Below are positions 40,101-48,205 of a stretch of 64,000 nt of DNA, one piece after another; within the stretch, counting starts at the first letter, position 1, and each line of letters begins with the position of its first letter. A model generated the notes under the pieces. It saw nothing but the letters and a program-made list of their open reading frames with translations, ran no database searches and was not told the origin of the DNA. The translations under genes were made by a program, and so were the position numbers. The stretch is from Trichopria drosophilae (taxonomy: Eukaryota; Arthropoda; Insecta; Hymenoptera; Diapriidae). The DNA lies in contig CM059586.1 of NCBI GenBank assembly GCA_030407085.1, positions 28,631,501 to 28,695,500 on the forward strand. Reading direction: 5' to 3'.

Positions 40101-42510
40101 CCCGAAGTAATCCTCGGGCTTCCTTACGGCACTCCTATAGACATGTGGAGTCTGGGCTGCATCCTGGCAGAACTTCACAGCGGCATCCCACTCTTCCCCG
40201 GAGAAAACGAGGCCGAGCAACTCGCCTGCATTATGGAAGTTTTGGGCAAGCCGCCAGAGCAACTCATTAGCGAAGCATCGCGTCGGAGGCTCTTCTTCGG
40301 TGAGAATGAAACTCAATTTTCCAAGGGACGAATGAATATTTATCTGAGAATTCAGAAGTCTCGAGCGAAATTCTTACAATGTAGGGTTCTCGATCGTGAA
40401 AGATGTGAAAACTAAAGTTGAAATAGTAAAAAAAGCTGAAACTCGATTTTCAGAATATTTTCTCAAAATTTAGTGAAGTTATTTTGAAATATGAAAAAGT
40501 TGTGACAAATGGTCAAAGTTATAGACATGTTTTTAAATTTGTAGAATGAATGATAGAGAATTTTAGAGGTTAGGTTTCCAATGGTGTTTATAAAGAAATA
40601 ACTAAAAAGTAAAATATTAGGACAAAAATGGAAGTTTCTCATTTCGTGATCGTAGAACTTTTGAAAGAATCAACAAAAATGAAGTAAAATGTTTATTTGA
40701 TCCATAGATGTGGGTACGAAATAAATCCACACGTGCATTTTGAGGTTAGGATATTCAGATCGAAATTGCAACACGTTATTACGACTTAATTTTATCCTAT
40801 TATATAAAGATCATAATAAGATAAAATTAAGACGTAATAACTTGTTGCAAATTCGATCTGAATATCCTAACTTATAAAGAAATAACTTAAACGTAAAATA
40901 TTCGGACAAAAATGGAAGTTTTTCATTTCGTGATCGTGAACTTTTGAAAGAATCAACAAAAATGAAGTAAAATGTTTATTTGATCCATAGATGTGGGTAC
41001 GAAATAAATCCACACGTGCATTTTGAGGTTAGGATATTCAGATCGAAATTGCAACACGTTATTACGACTTAATTTTATCCTACTATATAAAGATCATAAT
41101 AAGATAAAATTAAGACGTATTAACGTGTTGCAAATTCGACCTGAATATCCTAACCTATAAAGAAATAACTTAAACTTAAAATATTAGGACAAAAGTGGAA
41201 GTTTCTCATTTTATGATCGTAGAACTTTTGAAAGAAACAACAAAAATGAAGTAAAATGTTTATTTGTTCCATAGATGTGGGTACAACAAACATCCACACG
41301 TGCATTTTCAGGTTAGGATATTCAGATCGAATGTGCAACACGTTATTACCTCTTAATGTTATCTTATTAAGATGTTTATATAATAGGATAAAATTAAGAC
41401 GTAATAAAGTGCTGCAAATTCGATTTGAATATCCTAACCTCAAAATGCACGTAGGGAATTATTTTGTACCCACATCTATGGAACAAATACACATTTTATT
41501 TCATTTTTGTTGATTTTTTTCCAAAATTCTACGATCACGAAATGAGAAAGTTCCATTTTTTTCCTAATATTTTACGTTTAAGTTATTTCTTTATAGGTTA
41601 TAAGCACAATTGGAAACCTAACCTCTAAAATTCTCTATAATTCATTAAAATTGTTTAGTTACGATGCTTGTAACTTTATTAGACCAAGAAAACATCTTAA
41701 CATTTTCTGTTTAGGTTATTTTTACGTATTTTTTTTCTTTTGTTCAAAATATAAAAGTCTTTGAAAATAGAAAAAGGCAAAATATTTAAAATCTGTACGC
41801 GCAAAATGGAAATATTTTCAATAAAACGTATTTCTTTTTCAGATTCGAAAGGCAATCCTCGTGCTCTTACCAATAGCAAAGGAAAAACAAGGAGGCCTGG
41901 AAGCAAAAATCTGATGCTGGCGCTTCGTTGTCAAGACATACTCTTCGTGGATTTCGTTTGCCGATGTCTCGAGTAAGTAACAATTGTCATAAAATGTCTC
42001 AAAACGTCACTTTTTTAAATTACAAATAAAAAAATACGGATTTCTGAACGTTTTATGATTTATTTCAGGTGGGACTCCAAGAAGCGAATGACACCGGAAG
42101 AAGCGACACGCCACAAGTGGCTGATGTTGTCGTCGTCGTCGTCGTCGTCGCACATGAGCTCCTCGTCGTCGACGATGACCTCCTCGATCAGTAGCTCGGC
42201 GGTGACCTCCGTAATCGAGCCGACGCCGCCGACGCACACTCACACGACGGTGACAGTGCAGAACGCCGCACCCCGGCAACGAGCCACCACCATGGAGGAT
42301 CCGATACAAAAGTACGCCATGTACCAGCGGCTCTACCGGGACAAAAAGTGCGTCCACAGCACCGTCAAGGCCAAACTCAACGGGAGCATCAGCAGTCACG
42401 CGCTGTCCACCTGGACGCAGCCGGTTTCGTCGAGGCACGCTTCCACGGGCGACATCATGGCCGACGCCAACCTCGACGACTCCGGGACGTTCCTGCCGCC
42501 CATTTTGTGA
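19028..42510 (+). CDS. Class II DYRK protein kinase (DYRK2/4-like), nine exons, 5' end not found
   Basis: This is a dual-specificity kinase that autophosphorylates an activation-loop tyrosine and then phosphorylates Ser/Thr targets, in cytoplasm or nucleus. Joining nine exons (19028-19147, 31752-31893, 36802-37018, 37610-37708, 37795-37953, 38975-39113, 39984-40299, 41843-41972, 42069-42510) gives 587 open codons with every splice phase matching. In this partial numbering there is a DYRK-homology box ([10 protein letters not shown]...HDHISYRYE, about 144-162), the kinase domain at 161-459, the glycine loop [11 protein letters not shown] lysine K190, HCDLKPEN (D289), DFG (D309), and activation-loop YTY (Y321/Y323). 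The tail 460-587 is Ser/Thr-rich and ends in LPPIL. All catalytic residues are present. The stretch FFDSKG..LTNSKGK plus the LPPIL end suggest DYRK4/insect Dyrk2-type affinity, from memory of the family. No initiator exon was identified. Confidence 0.9.
19385..19576 (-). mobile_element. Tc1/mariner-type MITE copy 2, TA-flanked
   Basis: It is bounded by TA at both sides (19383-19384 and 19577-19578), with ends CAGTTACTCGC and ACCGGGACTG. Read on the - strand it matches the copy at 11784-12008: CAGTCCCGGTATAATTGCG, then the CCTCACGAAGGGCC and TAACGCGACT blocks. It sits in DYRK intron 1, about 240 bp after the exon. The open frame across it (19372-19587) is not a gene. Confidence 0.75.
19780..19945. 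mobile_element. Short palindromic MITE (CAGTAAAAGAAAAAG ends)
   Basis: The left arm CAGTAAAAGAAAAAGAATTC, followed by AGACGTCAAGA, pairs with the right arm TCTTGACGTC followed by CGGGTTCTTTTTCGTTTACTG. The arms are about 65 bp and the element about 166 bp. A target duplication is not clear. It lies in DYRK intron 1. Confidence 0.65.
20270..25208. other. AT-rich part of DYRK intron 1 with small palindromes
   Basis: There is no exon. At 20840-20970 and 22425-22530, palindromes of the type TTACTACTTAAGTAGTAA and decayed versions occur two or three times each, flanked by TAGAC/GTCTA strings; they look like remains of two related small elements. Around 20330-20520, GAAATTTCA-type units recur and end in TTTACAGTGTA, which is mobile-element-like. 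About 24680-24860 is CpG-richer and unique. The rest is featureless. Confidence 0.35.
25209..26001. mobile_element. Large palindromic motif-array element (CCAGACATT type)
   Basis: The terminal inverted repeat is GGTGCACCTCAAAAACCTGA against ..AAGGTGCACC at 25994-26001. The left arm (25209 to about 25860) is a run of some forty units of roughly 13-17 bp, built as A-run + CCAGACATT/CAGACATTC with variable spacing. The right arm is the complement (GAATGTCTGGTTTTT type). A second left-end copy (GATGCACTTTAGGAACCCGA) is embedded near 25712, so the left arm has been duplicated internally. Open frame 25210-25458 is array translation. Confidence 0.75.
26190..26900. other. CpG-richer unique block in DYRK intron 1
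   Basis: G+C and CpG rise sharply compared with the flanks, with no repeats. A 182-aa open frame on the - strand (26493-27041) runs across this block but has no recognisable domain and continues into the neighbouring repeat element. I read the block as possible conserved non-coding or regulatory DNA. Confidence 0.35.
27013..27390. mobile_element. Palindromic motif-array element (CCAGACATT type, copy 2)
   Basis: It begins GGGTGCACCTCAAAAATCCG and ends GTTTTTAAGGTGCACCCC, the same ends as the 25209-26001 element. The left arm has about fifteen A-run + CCAGACATT units and the right arm their complement. It is shorter than copy 1, so arm length varies between copies. Confidence 0.75.
27391..27705. 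repeat. Tandem duplications of the right arm plus flank of the preceding element
   Basis: After the end at 27390, a flank beginning ATTTAGAATTCAACCCTTAA is followed by another right-arm series ending in GGTGCACCCC at 27590. The same flank then recurs and is followed by a third, eroded right-arm series ending near 27705. Arm and flank were therefore copied together about 200 bp at a time. Confidence 0.7.
27706..30914. other. Rest of DYRK intron 1: unique blocks and repeat scraps
   Basis: More balanced, CpG-containing unique segments lie at about 27990-28480 and 29160-29540. A small hairpin series (GTGTAAAATGAAATTTTACG and GTCCGATTTCACGGAC) at 28738-28850 recalls the element at 14402. At about 30430 a GGTCGCTGATTAAGCATCTG string, followed by GGCGGA, is a decayed version of the cassette seen at 47.6, 49.0 and 52.2 kb. 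No exon is recognised. Confidence 0.35.
30915..31538. mobile_element. TA-flanked palindromic motif-array element (GTAACAGAAATTTC type)
   Basis: The ends CACTGTTAGAAAT and ATTTCTTACAGTG are flanked by TA on both sides (30913-30914 and 31539-31540). Units of the type CTGTAACAGAAATTTC/TTTCTGAAAC recur in the left part to about 31060 and in the right part from 31365. Between them lies about 300 bp of non-repetitive sequence. The end type and TA duplication point to a Tc1/mariner-mobilised element. It ends about 210 bp before DYRK exon 2. Confidence 0.7.
31752..31893 (+). CDS. DYRK exon 2
   Basis: The acceptor is tattgtttcag and the donor is GTAAGT. The exon enters in phase 0 and leaves one base into a codon. 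The peptide runs from [16 protein letters not shown] through an Asn/Ala-rich low-complexity stretch (residues about 57-70 of the partial protein) to PTSHTDGYG. Antisense and alternative frames are also open but carry no domain. Confidence 0.8.
31894..36801. other. DYRK intron 2
   Basis: A 4.9-kb AT-rich intron. An imperfect inverted repeat of about 35 bp lies at 34503-34538 and 34615-34652 (CAAATTTCAGTAAAATCAG and its complement), with about 75 bp between the arms. Inverted CTAGGGAGCAAAATA-type strings lie around 33066 and 33370. A tRNA-like B-box lies near 36410 (separate entry). No other exon is seen. Confidence 0.5.
36380..36440 (+). other. tRNA-like B-box fragment ending in ATCAATTTTTTT
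   Basis: The string AGGGTTCGAATCA is a good RNA polymerase III B-box/T-arm. It is followed by GTCTTGATCAATTTTTTT, a T-run that could terminate polymerase III. No matching A-box with cloverleaf pairing is found at the right distance. It lies about 360 bp upstream of DYRK exon 3 and resembles the string at 37157. Confidence 0.4.
36802..37018 (+). CDS. DYRK exon 3 (DYRK-homology box)
   Basis: The acceptor is ggcgtttcag and the donor is GTAAAG. It encodes [18 protein letters not shown], a motif typical just before class II DYRK kinase domains, then [13 protein letters not shown], and the DYRK-homology box [11 protein letters not shown]...HDHISYR. It ends two bases into the Arg codon that precedes [10 protein letters not shown] in the next exon. 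Confidence 0.93.
37150..37190 (+). other. tRNA-like B-box fragment ending in ATCAATTTTTTT
   Basis: ATCGCAGGTTCGAGTCCCGG is a T-arm-like string followed by CGCATCAATTTTTTT. The 3' half of a tRNA is suggested, but no full cloverleaf is apparent upstream. It lies in DYRK intron 3, on the other side of exon 3 from the similar string at 36410. Confidence 0.4.
37610..37708 (+). CDS. DYRK exon 4 (glycine loop and ATP-binding lysine)
   Basis: The acceptor is cgtcaacag and the donor is GTACTT. The peptide [18 protein letters not shown] contains the full glycine-rich loop, and the exon ends in HIAIKII with the invariant lysine (K190 of the partial protein). Confidence 0.93.
37795..37953 (+). CDS. DYRK exon 5 (N-lobe, alphaC helix, hinge)
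   Basis: The acceptor is ttgcattgtattgcag and the donor is GTAAGT. The peptide [20 protein letters not shown] holds the alphaC-helix glutamate (QALIEV). It continues [23 protein letters not shown] up to the hinge, as in other class II DYRKs. Confidence 0.93.
37954..38974. repeat. DYRK intron 4: direct duplication around a repeat shared with intron 6
   Basis: Two direct copies of a roughly 165-bp segment lie at about 38108-38272 and 38705-38868 (TTTTATTGCTTAAATGTTAA start). Between them sits a block (about 38275-38695) that begins TTTTAGAGGTTAGGTTTCC. It matches, in the same order, one arm of the intron-6 palindrome and then the sequence just after that palindrome (41640-41825). Confidence 0.65.
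38975..39113 (+). CDS. DYRK exon 6 (start of catalytic loop)
   Basis: The acceptor is tttctatttgcag and the donor is GTAAGT. The peptide [20 protein letters not shown] is very typical of class II DYRKs. The exon ends exactly in HCDLKP; the next begins EN, splitting the catalytic loop. HCD in place of HRD is normal for DYRKs. Confidence 0.93.
39114..39983. other. DYRK intron 5
   Basis: An 870-bp AT-rich intron with no repeat boundary. Open frames 39150-39440 (-) and 39626-39826 (+) lack motifs. Confidence 0.5.
39984..40299 (+). CDS. DYRK exon 7 (DFG, activation loop, APE region)
   Basis: The acceptor is tttgtttccag and the donor is GTGAGA. The peptide starts ENVLLKQRG and holds [28 protein letters not shown] (autophosphorylated second Tyr, Y323), [14 protein letters not shown] and [20 protein letters not shown]. 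It ends SRRRLFF, one base into the next codon. Antisense open frame 40083-40316 is a shadow. Confidence 0.95.
40553..41637. repeat. Large palindrome with three 284-bp tandem units in DYRK intron 6
   Basis: The outer arms are AGAGAATTTTAGAGGTTAGG (left, from about 40556) and its complement ending at about 41634. Inside, a unit beginning AAAGAAATAACTTAAACG recurs at about 40592, 40876 and 41159, a spacing of 284 and 283 bp. Each unit ends in a hairpin with GTTAGGATATTCAGATCG arms. The final half is the inverted copy. Open frames 41150-41443 (-) and 41256-41513 (+) are by-products of this symmetry. Confidence 0.75.
41843..41972 (+). CDS. DYRK exon 8 (C-lobe)
   Basis: The acceptor is ttctttttcag and the donor is GTAAGT. 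The peptide [20 protein letters not shown], followed by SKNL and [12 protein letters not shown], continues the previous exon's LFF. The DSKG..TN..GK pattern resembles DYRK4-type kinases more than DYRK2/3, as I recall them. Confidence 0.93.
42069..42510 (+). CDS. DYRK exon 9 (end of kinase domain and C-terminal tail)
   Basis: The acceptor is ttatgatttatttcag. It completes [19 protein letters not shown] (end of the kinase domain). An uninterrupted serine tract from a TCG microsatellite (42128-42150) and further Ser/Thr-rich sequence follow, then a tail ending [11 protein letters not shown] and TGA at 42508-42510. The exon is distinctly GC-rich compared with its surroundings. The antisense open frame 42007-42531 is a shadow. 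Confidence 0.93.
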
Positions 42511-45110
42511 AGTCGGGTGCGGGCCAGCCACTTCTAAATCCGCTACCCACTGTATTCTCCAGCAGTCGCGATCGATTCCAAAATCGTCACATTTTTCTTT
42601 TGTTTCTTGGCGCGATTAATGTTTACGTTTGGAGGTTATGTTTAATAGCGATTCTACGGTCAGACTCGTTATTTTCTTTAAAAATGTCAGTTTTATTGTC
42701 ATTTTTGTGGATATACAGATTAGTTTTGAGGTTAGGTCGATTTCATAAATGTTTGAGCTGTAAAATTTGAAAGAAAATGCCACATCGCGAAGTTTTACAA
42801 CCAATCGGAAAAAGGTTATGTAAGAAATTTCATACATAGTCGTATAAATGTTCATTTTGTCCGCCATTTTCTACTTGCGTCAGACTAAACCAATCAGAAT
42901 GCAGGTCTGGAATTATCGTTATCTAACCTAACCTCAAACATGGACAAAAGCGAAAATCATGAAAATGATAACTGTTTTTTTGTCCGCCATTTGCTACTCG
43001 CGTCAGACTAAACCAATCGTAATGCAGGATTCGATTTACCGTTATCTAACCTAACCTCAAACATGGACAAAAGCGAAAATCATAACTTTTTTTGTCCGCC
43101 ATTTTTTATTCGCGTCAGACTAAACCAATCAGAATGCAGGAAAGTTGGACTGTTATCTAACTTAACCTCAAACACGGACGAAATTTTCGTATATGTTTAC
43201 GAAAATCGTTTTTTATTCATTTTCGCGACTTTGAGGAGAATTGGATCGGAAAATAAATCCTGCTTGGATGATAAGTGCACTGCGGAGAATCAGCGAGAAG
43301 TGACCGGCTGTCGCCGCAAGTAAATAACAACAAATAAAAAAAAAAGAAGATGGAAAGAAAGACTAGCTAGACTGAACGACATCGAACCGACCTTATCGCG
43401 GGTTCGTTATTAATCTTGTAAACGTAATTTATTGTCAGTCACGTGTCCTCCCCGTTGGAGCCCAAGTAGCTCGTAATCTCAATTTTCTACGAAGGGAAGG
43501 GAACTTGTCTCTTTGCCAACGGTTTCGTGGAGACCGATAAAAAAAAAGAAAAAAAAACAAACAGATTTTGAGCGGTTCGTCCTCTCTCGTACCCCCCCCG
43601 GCGTGTCTCCCGATATTCATTTTCTTTCTCACGAGGCCCGAGTAGTCTTATTGTGATATTAAACTACCACTGTCTTACTTAGATCTCCGATAATTAAGGA
43701 TGTAATGTCGACTAATGATAGTTTCCGTAAGAGTAATTACTATTATTATTATTAATGACATTTTGTTATGCTTACGTTTTACTACGAGTCTGCGATACCC
43801 AGCACGGACTCGAATTTTGATCGATTGTACAGATTTTGAAAACATTCGCAGTCCGGGATCGTGGTTTGTTTTTTTTTTTAATTATTTTAGGTAATCACTA
43901 TACTCGAGGATCGTTCGCAAAAGCTACTTCCGTCGCAGTCTTCTTTACGAACTTGCGATAGAATTCGTAAGGTCAATTACATTTCTTTTTTTTTCATTTT
44001 CGATCATTATTTGAGAAATCGACTGCGAAACAAGTAGCGATTGCAAACGATCCTTTGGATTTTGCCGTTAAGTTTATTCTCCTACTTATAACTGTTCGCG
44101 TCTATTTTGTACTTTCAGAATCAATTTTTGTCGATCCCCCATCGCACTTTTCTTGTACAGCGCGAAAAAAAAAATGAAAAACTCGAGCGATGTACATTTT
44201 TTACACTTTCATTCGAGAGTCGACAACGAAGATAAGGGAATAGTCGTGCATTTTCGTGTCTTTCCTCTTCCATTCGTGATCGGTAGACCTGTAAATAATT
44301 CAGGAATATCAGGACGACGGGGTCATGGATTTAACGATATTTAAAAACAGATGTGACGTTGATCACCTGACAAGACTGAAAAGATGCGCAGGAGTGGGGA
44401 CGTTTCCATTTCGCACCGGTCGTAATAAAGACGAAACTCGATCGATTCTTACAAAAAAAAGCATGGAATTTTTTAATATTTTGTCCAAGATGTTTTTGCA
44501 GATTTATTTAGTCACTTTTTTAGGTTAGTTCAAACTTTAATGAACCTTAAAATTATTCTTTAGTAAGTAAATGAATTATAGAAATTGATCGTCGCAATAC
44601 GAGAAACTAGTACTAAAAGGAAACGCCACCGAGTCGCCTTGTCGACGACAATTTTAATGGAATTTCGAAATAGGAAAGTGGCTTTTAGTCGACTATCGGC
44701 TAGATTTATGTGTATCCATCGTTAGATAAAAACTATTCTTGTCCCTTCGTCGAACCATTATTTTTTCACTGCCGTTGCAGCGCACGAAGCGACTGCGATT
44801 CGCATTTTTACCCAGCGTTTAACGTAGACAATTGCGCGGATACCAGTGCCGAGGGATCGAGCGTAAGCAAAACTGGAATTTGTAAGGCGAATAAGTCGTT
44901 TACTTTTACTACATTATATATACTTATATATAAATGCATATATAACTATATATAAAGAATTTTCTTGTAAATTTTTAGCCTTTTTTATTTTGCGAATAAA
45001 AAGTTTATCAACGAACACTGGGATTTTGGTTCTTCGTCGAGAAATTCACAATGGGAGCAATAACGTCGAATTTTTTATAAATCAGTGGGAACAAAAACAA
45101 ACGTTCAGTC
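42511..45110 (+). other. Probable DYRK 3'UTR / downstream unique sequence
   Basis: No coding region is seen. From 43320 to 44990 the sequence is unique and of moderate GC, consistent with a long 3'UTR. AATAAA signals occur at 43252 and 44995 (and a distal one at 50206), so the transcript end cannot be fixed. The small open frames here have no motif. Confidence 0.45.
42859..43190 (+). repeat. Three tandem copies of a 112-123 bp unit behind the DYRK stop codon
   Basis: The string GTCCGCCATTTTCTACTTGC and its variants start at 42859, 42982 and 43094. Each unit continues with CGTCAGACTAAACCAATC, then GTTATCTAACCTAACCTCAA. The units differ by point changes and small indels. They would lie in the 3'UTR. 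Confidence 0.8.
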
Positions 45111-45631
45111 GGCACGGGTGTCCTCAACCAAAAACAAGTTTTATAAAAATGCCCGGGGGTTTGCGGCATCTTATTTCAGATGTTTCATAGTTTCAAAATC
45201 CGTTTTGAATGAAATCAATTTCATAGAAAAACAATATTCAACATTTTTTCTATTTTTTTTTTGTATTTTATCCATTCAAATTCTGTAGTAACTAAAACAT
45301 TTAGGATCGTTAATTAATGTTAGAATTTGTTAAAATCAGACTTATAACATGCACATTTTGTAGAGAAAGGTATATTTCACAAAATGTCAATAAAACATTT
45401 CCAATGAGTCACTCTCAGCCTAACCCAGAACCACAACATTTTTCTTTACATTTTATTGCTTTTTTTAATTTCTTTTTTATTTTGTTGATTTTTATTGTTT
45501 TTTCTTTGTGTTTTTTGCTTGTTATGAATAAAAACGTTAAAAAATGATTAATTTAAAAATACTTCAATGTAATATTTAAATATGTAATGAAGAATATTCA
45601 ACTACCGTACTTCTTAACTTATGTTGATATG

Positions 45632-47221
45632 CACGGCAGTCTTGAAGCTGTGATAGGTTGATAAAAAATGAATAAACAATCCCCCTATGGGGTTCGAATC
45701 GTTATTTTAAACAGATTAAAATCCCGTTTGAATCGAGATCCTATCAGTCCCGGTCATTGTTTAAATTAACTTGTAACGTTTTTGCAGTAAACATTAATAC
45801 TTTTTCCAAAATATAGTAGCTTTCATTAATTACAGTTATAAACAATCGTATAATGTATAATTATGTAGGGGAGAGGCACCAGACACGACCCACCTTTCTG
45901 TCTTCGAGCATAATTTTTTATGTGATTCATTTTTTGTATACTATAGGCACCGAAAGTAAGCTAAGGGTAGTATAGCAACTAATTAAGAAGAAACTTAGTC
46001 GATCTAAACAATAAACAAAATTTGATGAACCATTTTTCAAAACCAACAAATAATGCAAAAATACTCAGCAAACACCTGATAATTTCTAAAAATATCAAAA
46101 TTTGTTCATTCCATGATAATAATACTTTGACAAAAATAAATAGACACACCAAAAAATGTTTTTAACTTTTTTTTTTTTTTTTTAATTTTTTACACTTCCT
46201 CTTCGTCGAGATCGGAATCGCAGTACCTGCACATTAAGGTTCTTCCAGTAGATCGGTAACCTTTATTTTCAATTAAAATTTGTTTGACAGCATTTAAAAG
46301 CGCATCAAAGTTAATTTTCTTCGATTTGGGAGCTTTGTTCGGAACAGACATGGTCTGTAAATTAAACAAAATTCAGAATACATTAACATATTAATAACGA
46401 TGATGTTTCACTATAAAAATCTAAAATATGCACTTGCATGAAAAAAGTTCGCATATGGTGCTTGACACTAGGGCGCAAATGGAACTAATGGGATCTTATA
46501 TGCGACATAAAAAGATTTTGATTCGTACATATACCGGTAAAAATTAGTATTAACTATAAAAATATATCGAAAATACTTAACATATACGTACTGCACTCAC
46601 TGTTAACACTTGTTTCACTTTAATTTCAAGCACTTTCTAAATACTGAAGAAAAGTTTCTCAAATCTCGTTTTGTACACTGTGTTGACTATTTGTACAATA
46701 GCATTTCCAATTACTTCGAGTGAAAGTCAATAACTGCGGCATTCAAAAATAATAACATTACGCCGAACAACAACACAATTACATCAGCACAAATTACATA
46801 TTAACTATGTTCATTTTGTCAATAAAGTAAAATAATTTTTTACCTACATTTGTTTCCAAATTCATTTAAGTCTTAGAATAAAAATTTAGGAAGTTACATG
46901 CATCATAAGCTTAAATAAATCTCATGTTAATAACTTTTTCGATTCTTTATAACTATAATTAATGAAAGCTAATATATTTTGACAAAAAGTATTAATTTTT
47001 ACTGCAAAAAGTAAAAAAAAATCAAAAAATTACGAAAAAAATGTTTACCGTGTGATCATTAAGGATGACGCGTCAAACCTTAAAAATCAGTTTAAACAAT
47101 GACCGGGACTGATAGGATTTAGATTCAAACGGGATTTTAATCAAAGATTAAAGAACAAAAGAACCCCGTAGGGCGATTGTTTATTAATTTTTTATCAACC
47201 TATCGCAGCTTGGCTACCGTG
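45632..47221. mobile_element. 1.6-kb DNA transposon with CACGG ends and 4-bp duplication TATG
   Basis: The ends are CACGGCAGTCTTGAAGCTG and, as complement, CACGGTAGCCAAGCTGCG. TATG flanks both sides (45628-45631 and 47222-47225). The inverted repeats extend about 150 bp, including GATAGGTTGATAAAAAAT and CAATGACCGGGACTG. It is nested in the element at 45113-48368 and has the same end type and duplication length, so the two probably used related transposases. A 53-codon open frame with a CxxC motif remains at 46190-46351. Confidence 0.78.
46190..46351 (-). pseudogene. Small CxxC-containing ORF inside the 1.6-kb transposon (remnant)
   Basis: The ORF is 53 codons, from the ATG at 46351-46349 to TAA at 46192-46190. 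The peptide begins MSVPNKAPKSKKINFDALLN, passes through IENKGYRSTGRTLMCRYCDS and ends in an acidic DLDEEEV tail. The MCRYC pair resembles the first half of a zinc finger at the start of some hAT/BED-type transposases. A plausible splice acceptor (tttaatttacag) sits 3 bases upstream of the ATG. The rest of a transposase is absent. It could be the trimmed 5' coding part of the transposon's own gene; function is unknown. Confidence 0.45.
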
Positions 47222-47490
47222 TATGATGGATCGTCTATTAGAGTGATTTCGTAGCGGTTCCAAACATTCAAAAAGATTATGAACTGACTCACCAGGCTGT
47301 TGTGACCATAATCAAAATCCCTCACCACCTAAAAAATGTAAGGAATGCTATAAATGTTCAAATATTCGTGAATTTTTAGTGATACTGAAACGCCTGTACT
47401 TTTCTAAGCTTTTTTTAAATTCTTTTACATACTTATCTAATTTCTTGACATTTTATAAAATACACATTTTTTACAAAATGTGCATGTGAA

Positions 47491-47958
47491 CCCTTTCGTT
47501 GGCATTGACGCAACAGTGCGCACATCGTTTTTTTTTTTCTATTTAACTTGCTGAATCCGAATCTGAAGTAAAAATTTAAAAATTCAAAATGGTGGATGCA
47601 ATATGGCGGCCGAAAATGAAAAAAGTTACTCGATAGTAACGAAATTTGTTACTCAGGGGTTTTCGGGGTTGCTAATTACGAATTCAAGCTTGAAGTTTCA
47701 AAATTCAAGATGGCGGATTCACATTCGCAATCAGCAACCTCGAAAACCCCCGAGTAACAAATTTCATCACAATCAAGTAATTTTTTTCATTTTCGGTCAC
47801 CGTGTTGGATTCGCCATTTTGAATTTGCAAATTTTTAGTTCAAATTCGTAATCAGCGACCTCGAAAACCCTTCAGTACGGGTTGGAGTCGAAATAGCGAT
47901 AAAAAAATTCCTACCATTCTGGGCACTTTTTGTAGAATTTTCTATGCCAATGAAGGGG
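47491..47958. mobile_element. TTAA-type palindromic MITE (piggyBac-like)
   Basis: The ends are CCCTTTCGTTGGCAT and ATGCCAATGAAGGG. The right flank is TTAA (47959-47962) and the left is TGAA (47487-47490), probably a mutated TTAA. It splits the right inverted repeat of the 45113-48368 transposon, whose halves rejoin on either side. Its interior carries GATTACGAATT and GGCGGA blocks in both orientations, as do the elements at 48985 and 52086. Confidence 0.65.
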
Positions 47959-48042
47959 TTAAAAGTCTGATTTGAACAAATTCTAACTTCAATTAATGAT
48001 CCTGGGTGCTCTAGTTACAACAGGATTGAAATGGATAAAATA

Positions 48043-48205
48043 CAGTAGGACCTCTCTTATTCTAATCGTTCCCCCACAAGTCTTCTCCCACTATCACATG
48101 AAAAGTCAACGAAAAATATTGTCCACCAAAAGGGGAAAATTAGAATAAGAGAGACCGGCGCCATCTTGAAAAACTTTACTAATTAGAATAAGAGAGGTCC
48201 TGCTG
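48043..48205. mobile_element. TA-flanked Tc1/mariner-type MITE (CAGTAGGACCTCTCTTATTC)
   Basis: The left end CAGTAGGACCTCTCTTATTC and the right end GAATAAGAGAGGTCCTGCTG form the inverted repeat. TA lies on both sides (48041-48042 and 48206-48207). It is inserted in the inner part of the right arm of the 45113-48368 transposon. A second copy lies at 53542-53779 in the opposite orientation (shared CAAGATGGCGCC block). Confidence 0.85.

Noticed and set aside
40083..40316. Antisense frame across DYRK exon 7
   Set aside because: It is a shadow of a highly conserved kinase exon.
42007..42531. 174-aa antisense open frame
   Set aside because: It is antisense to the last DYRK exon and stays open because of the exon's GC-rich, serine-coding composition.
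45700..45770. GGTTCGAATCG string as a tRNA B-box
   Set aside because: It lies inside the inverted repeat of the 45632-47221 transposon and has no A-box or T-run, so it is part of that element's end.
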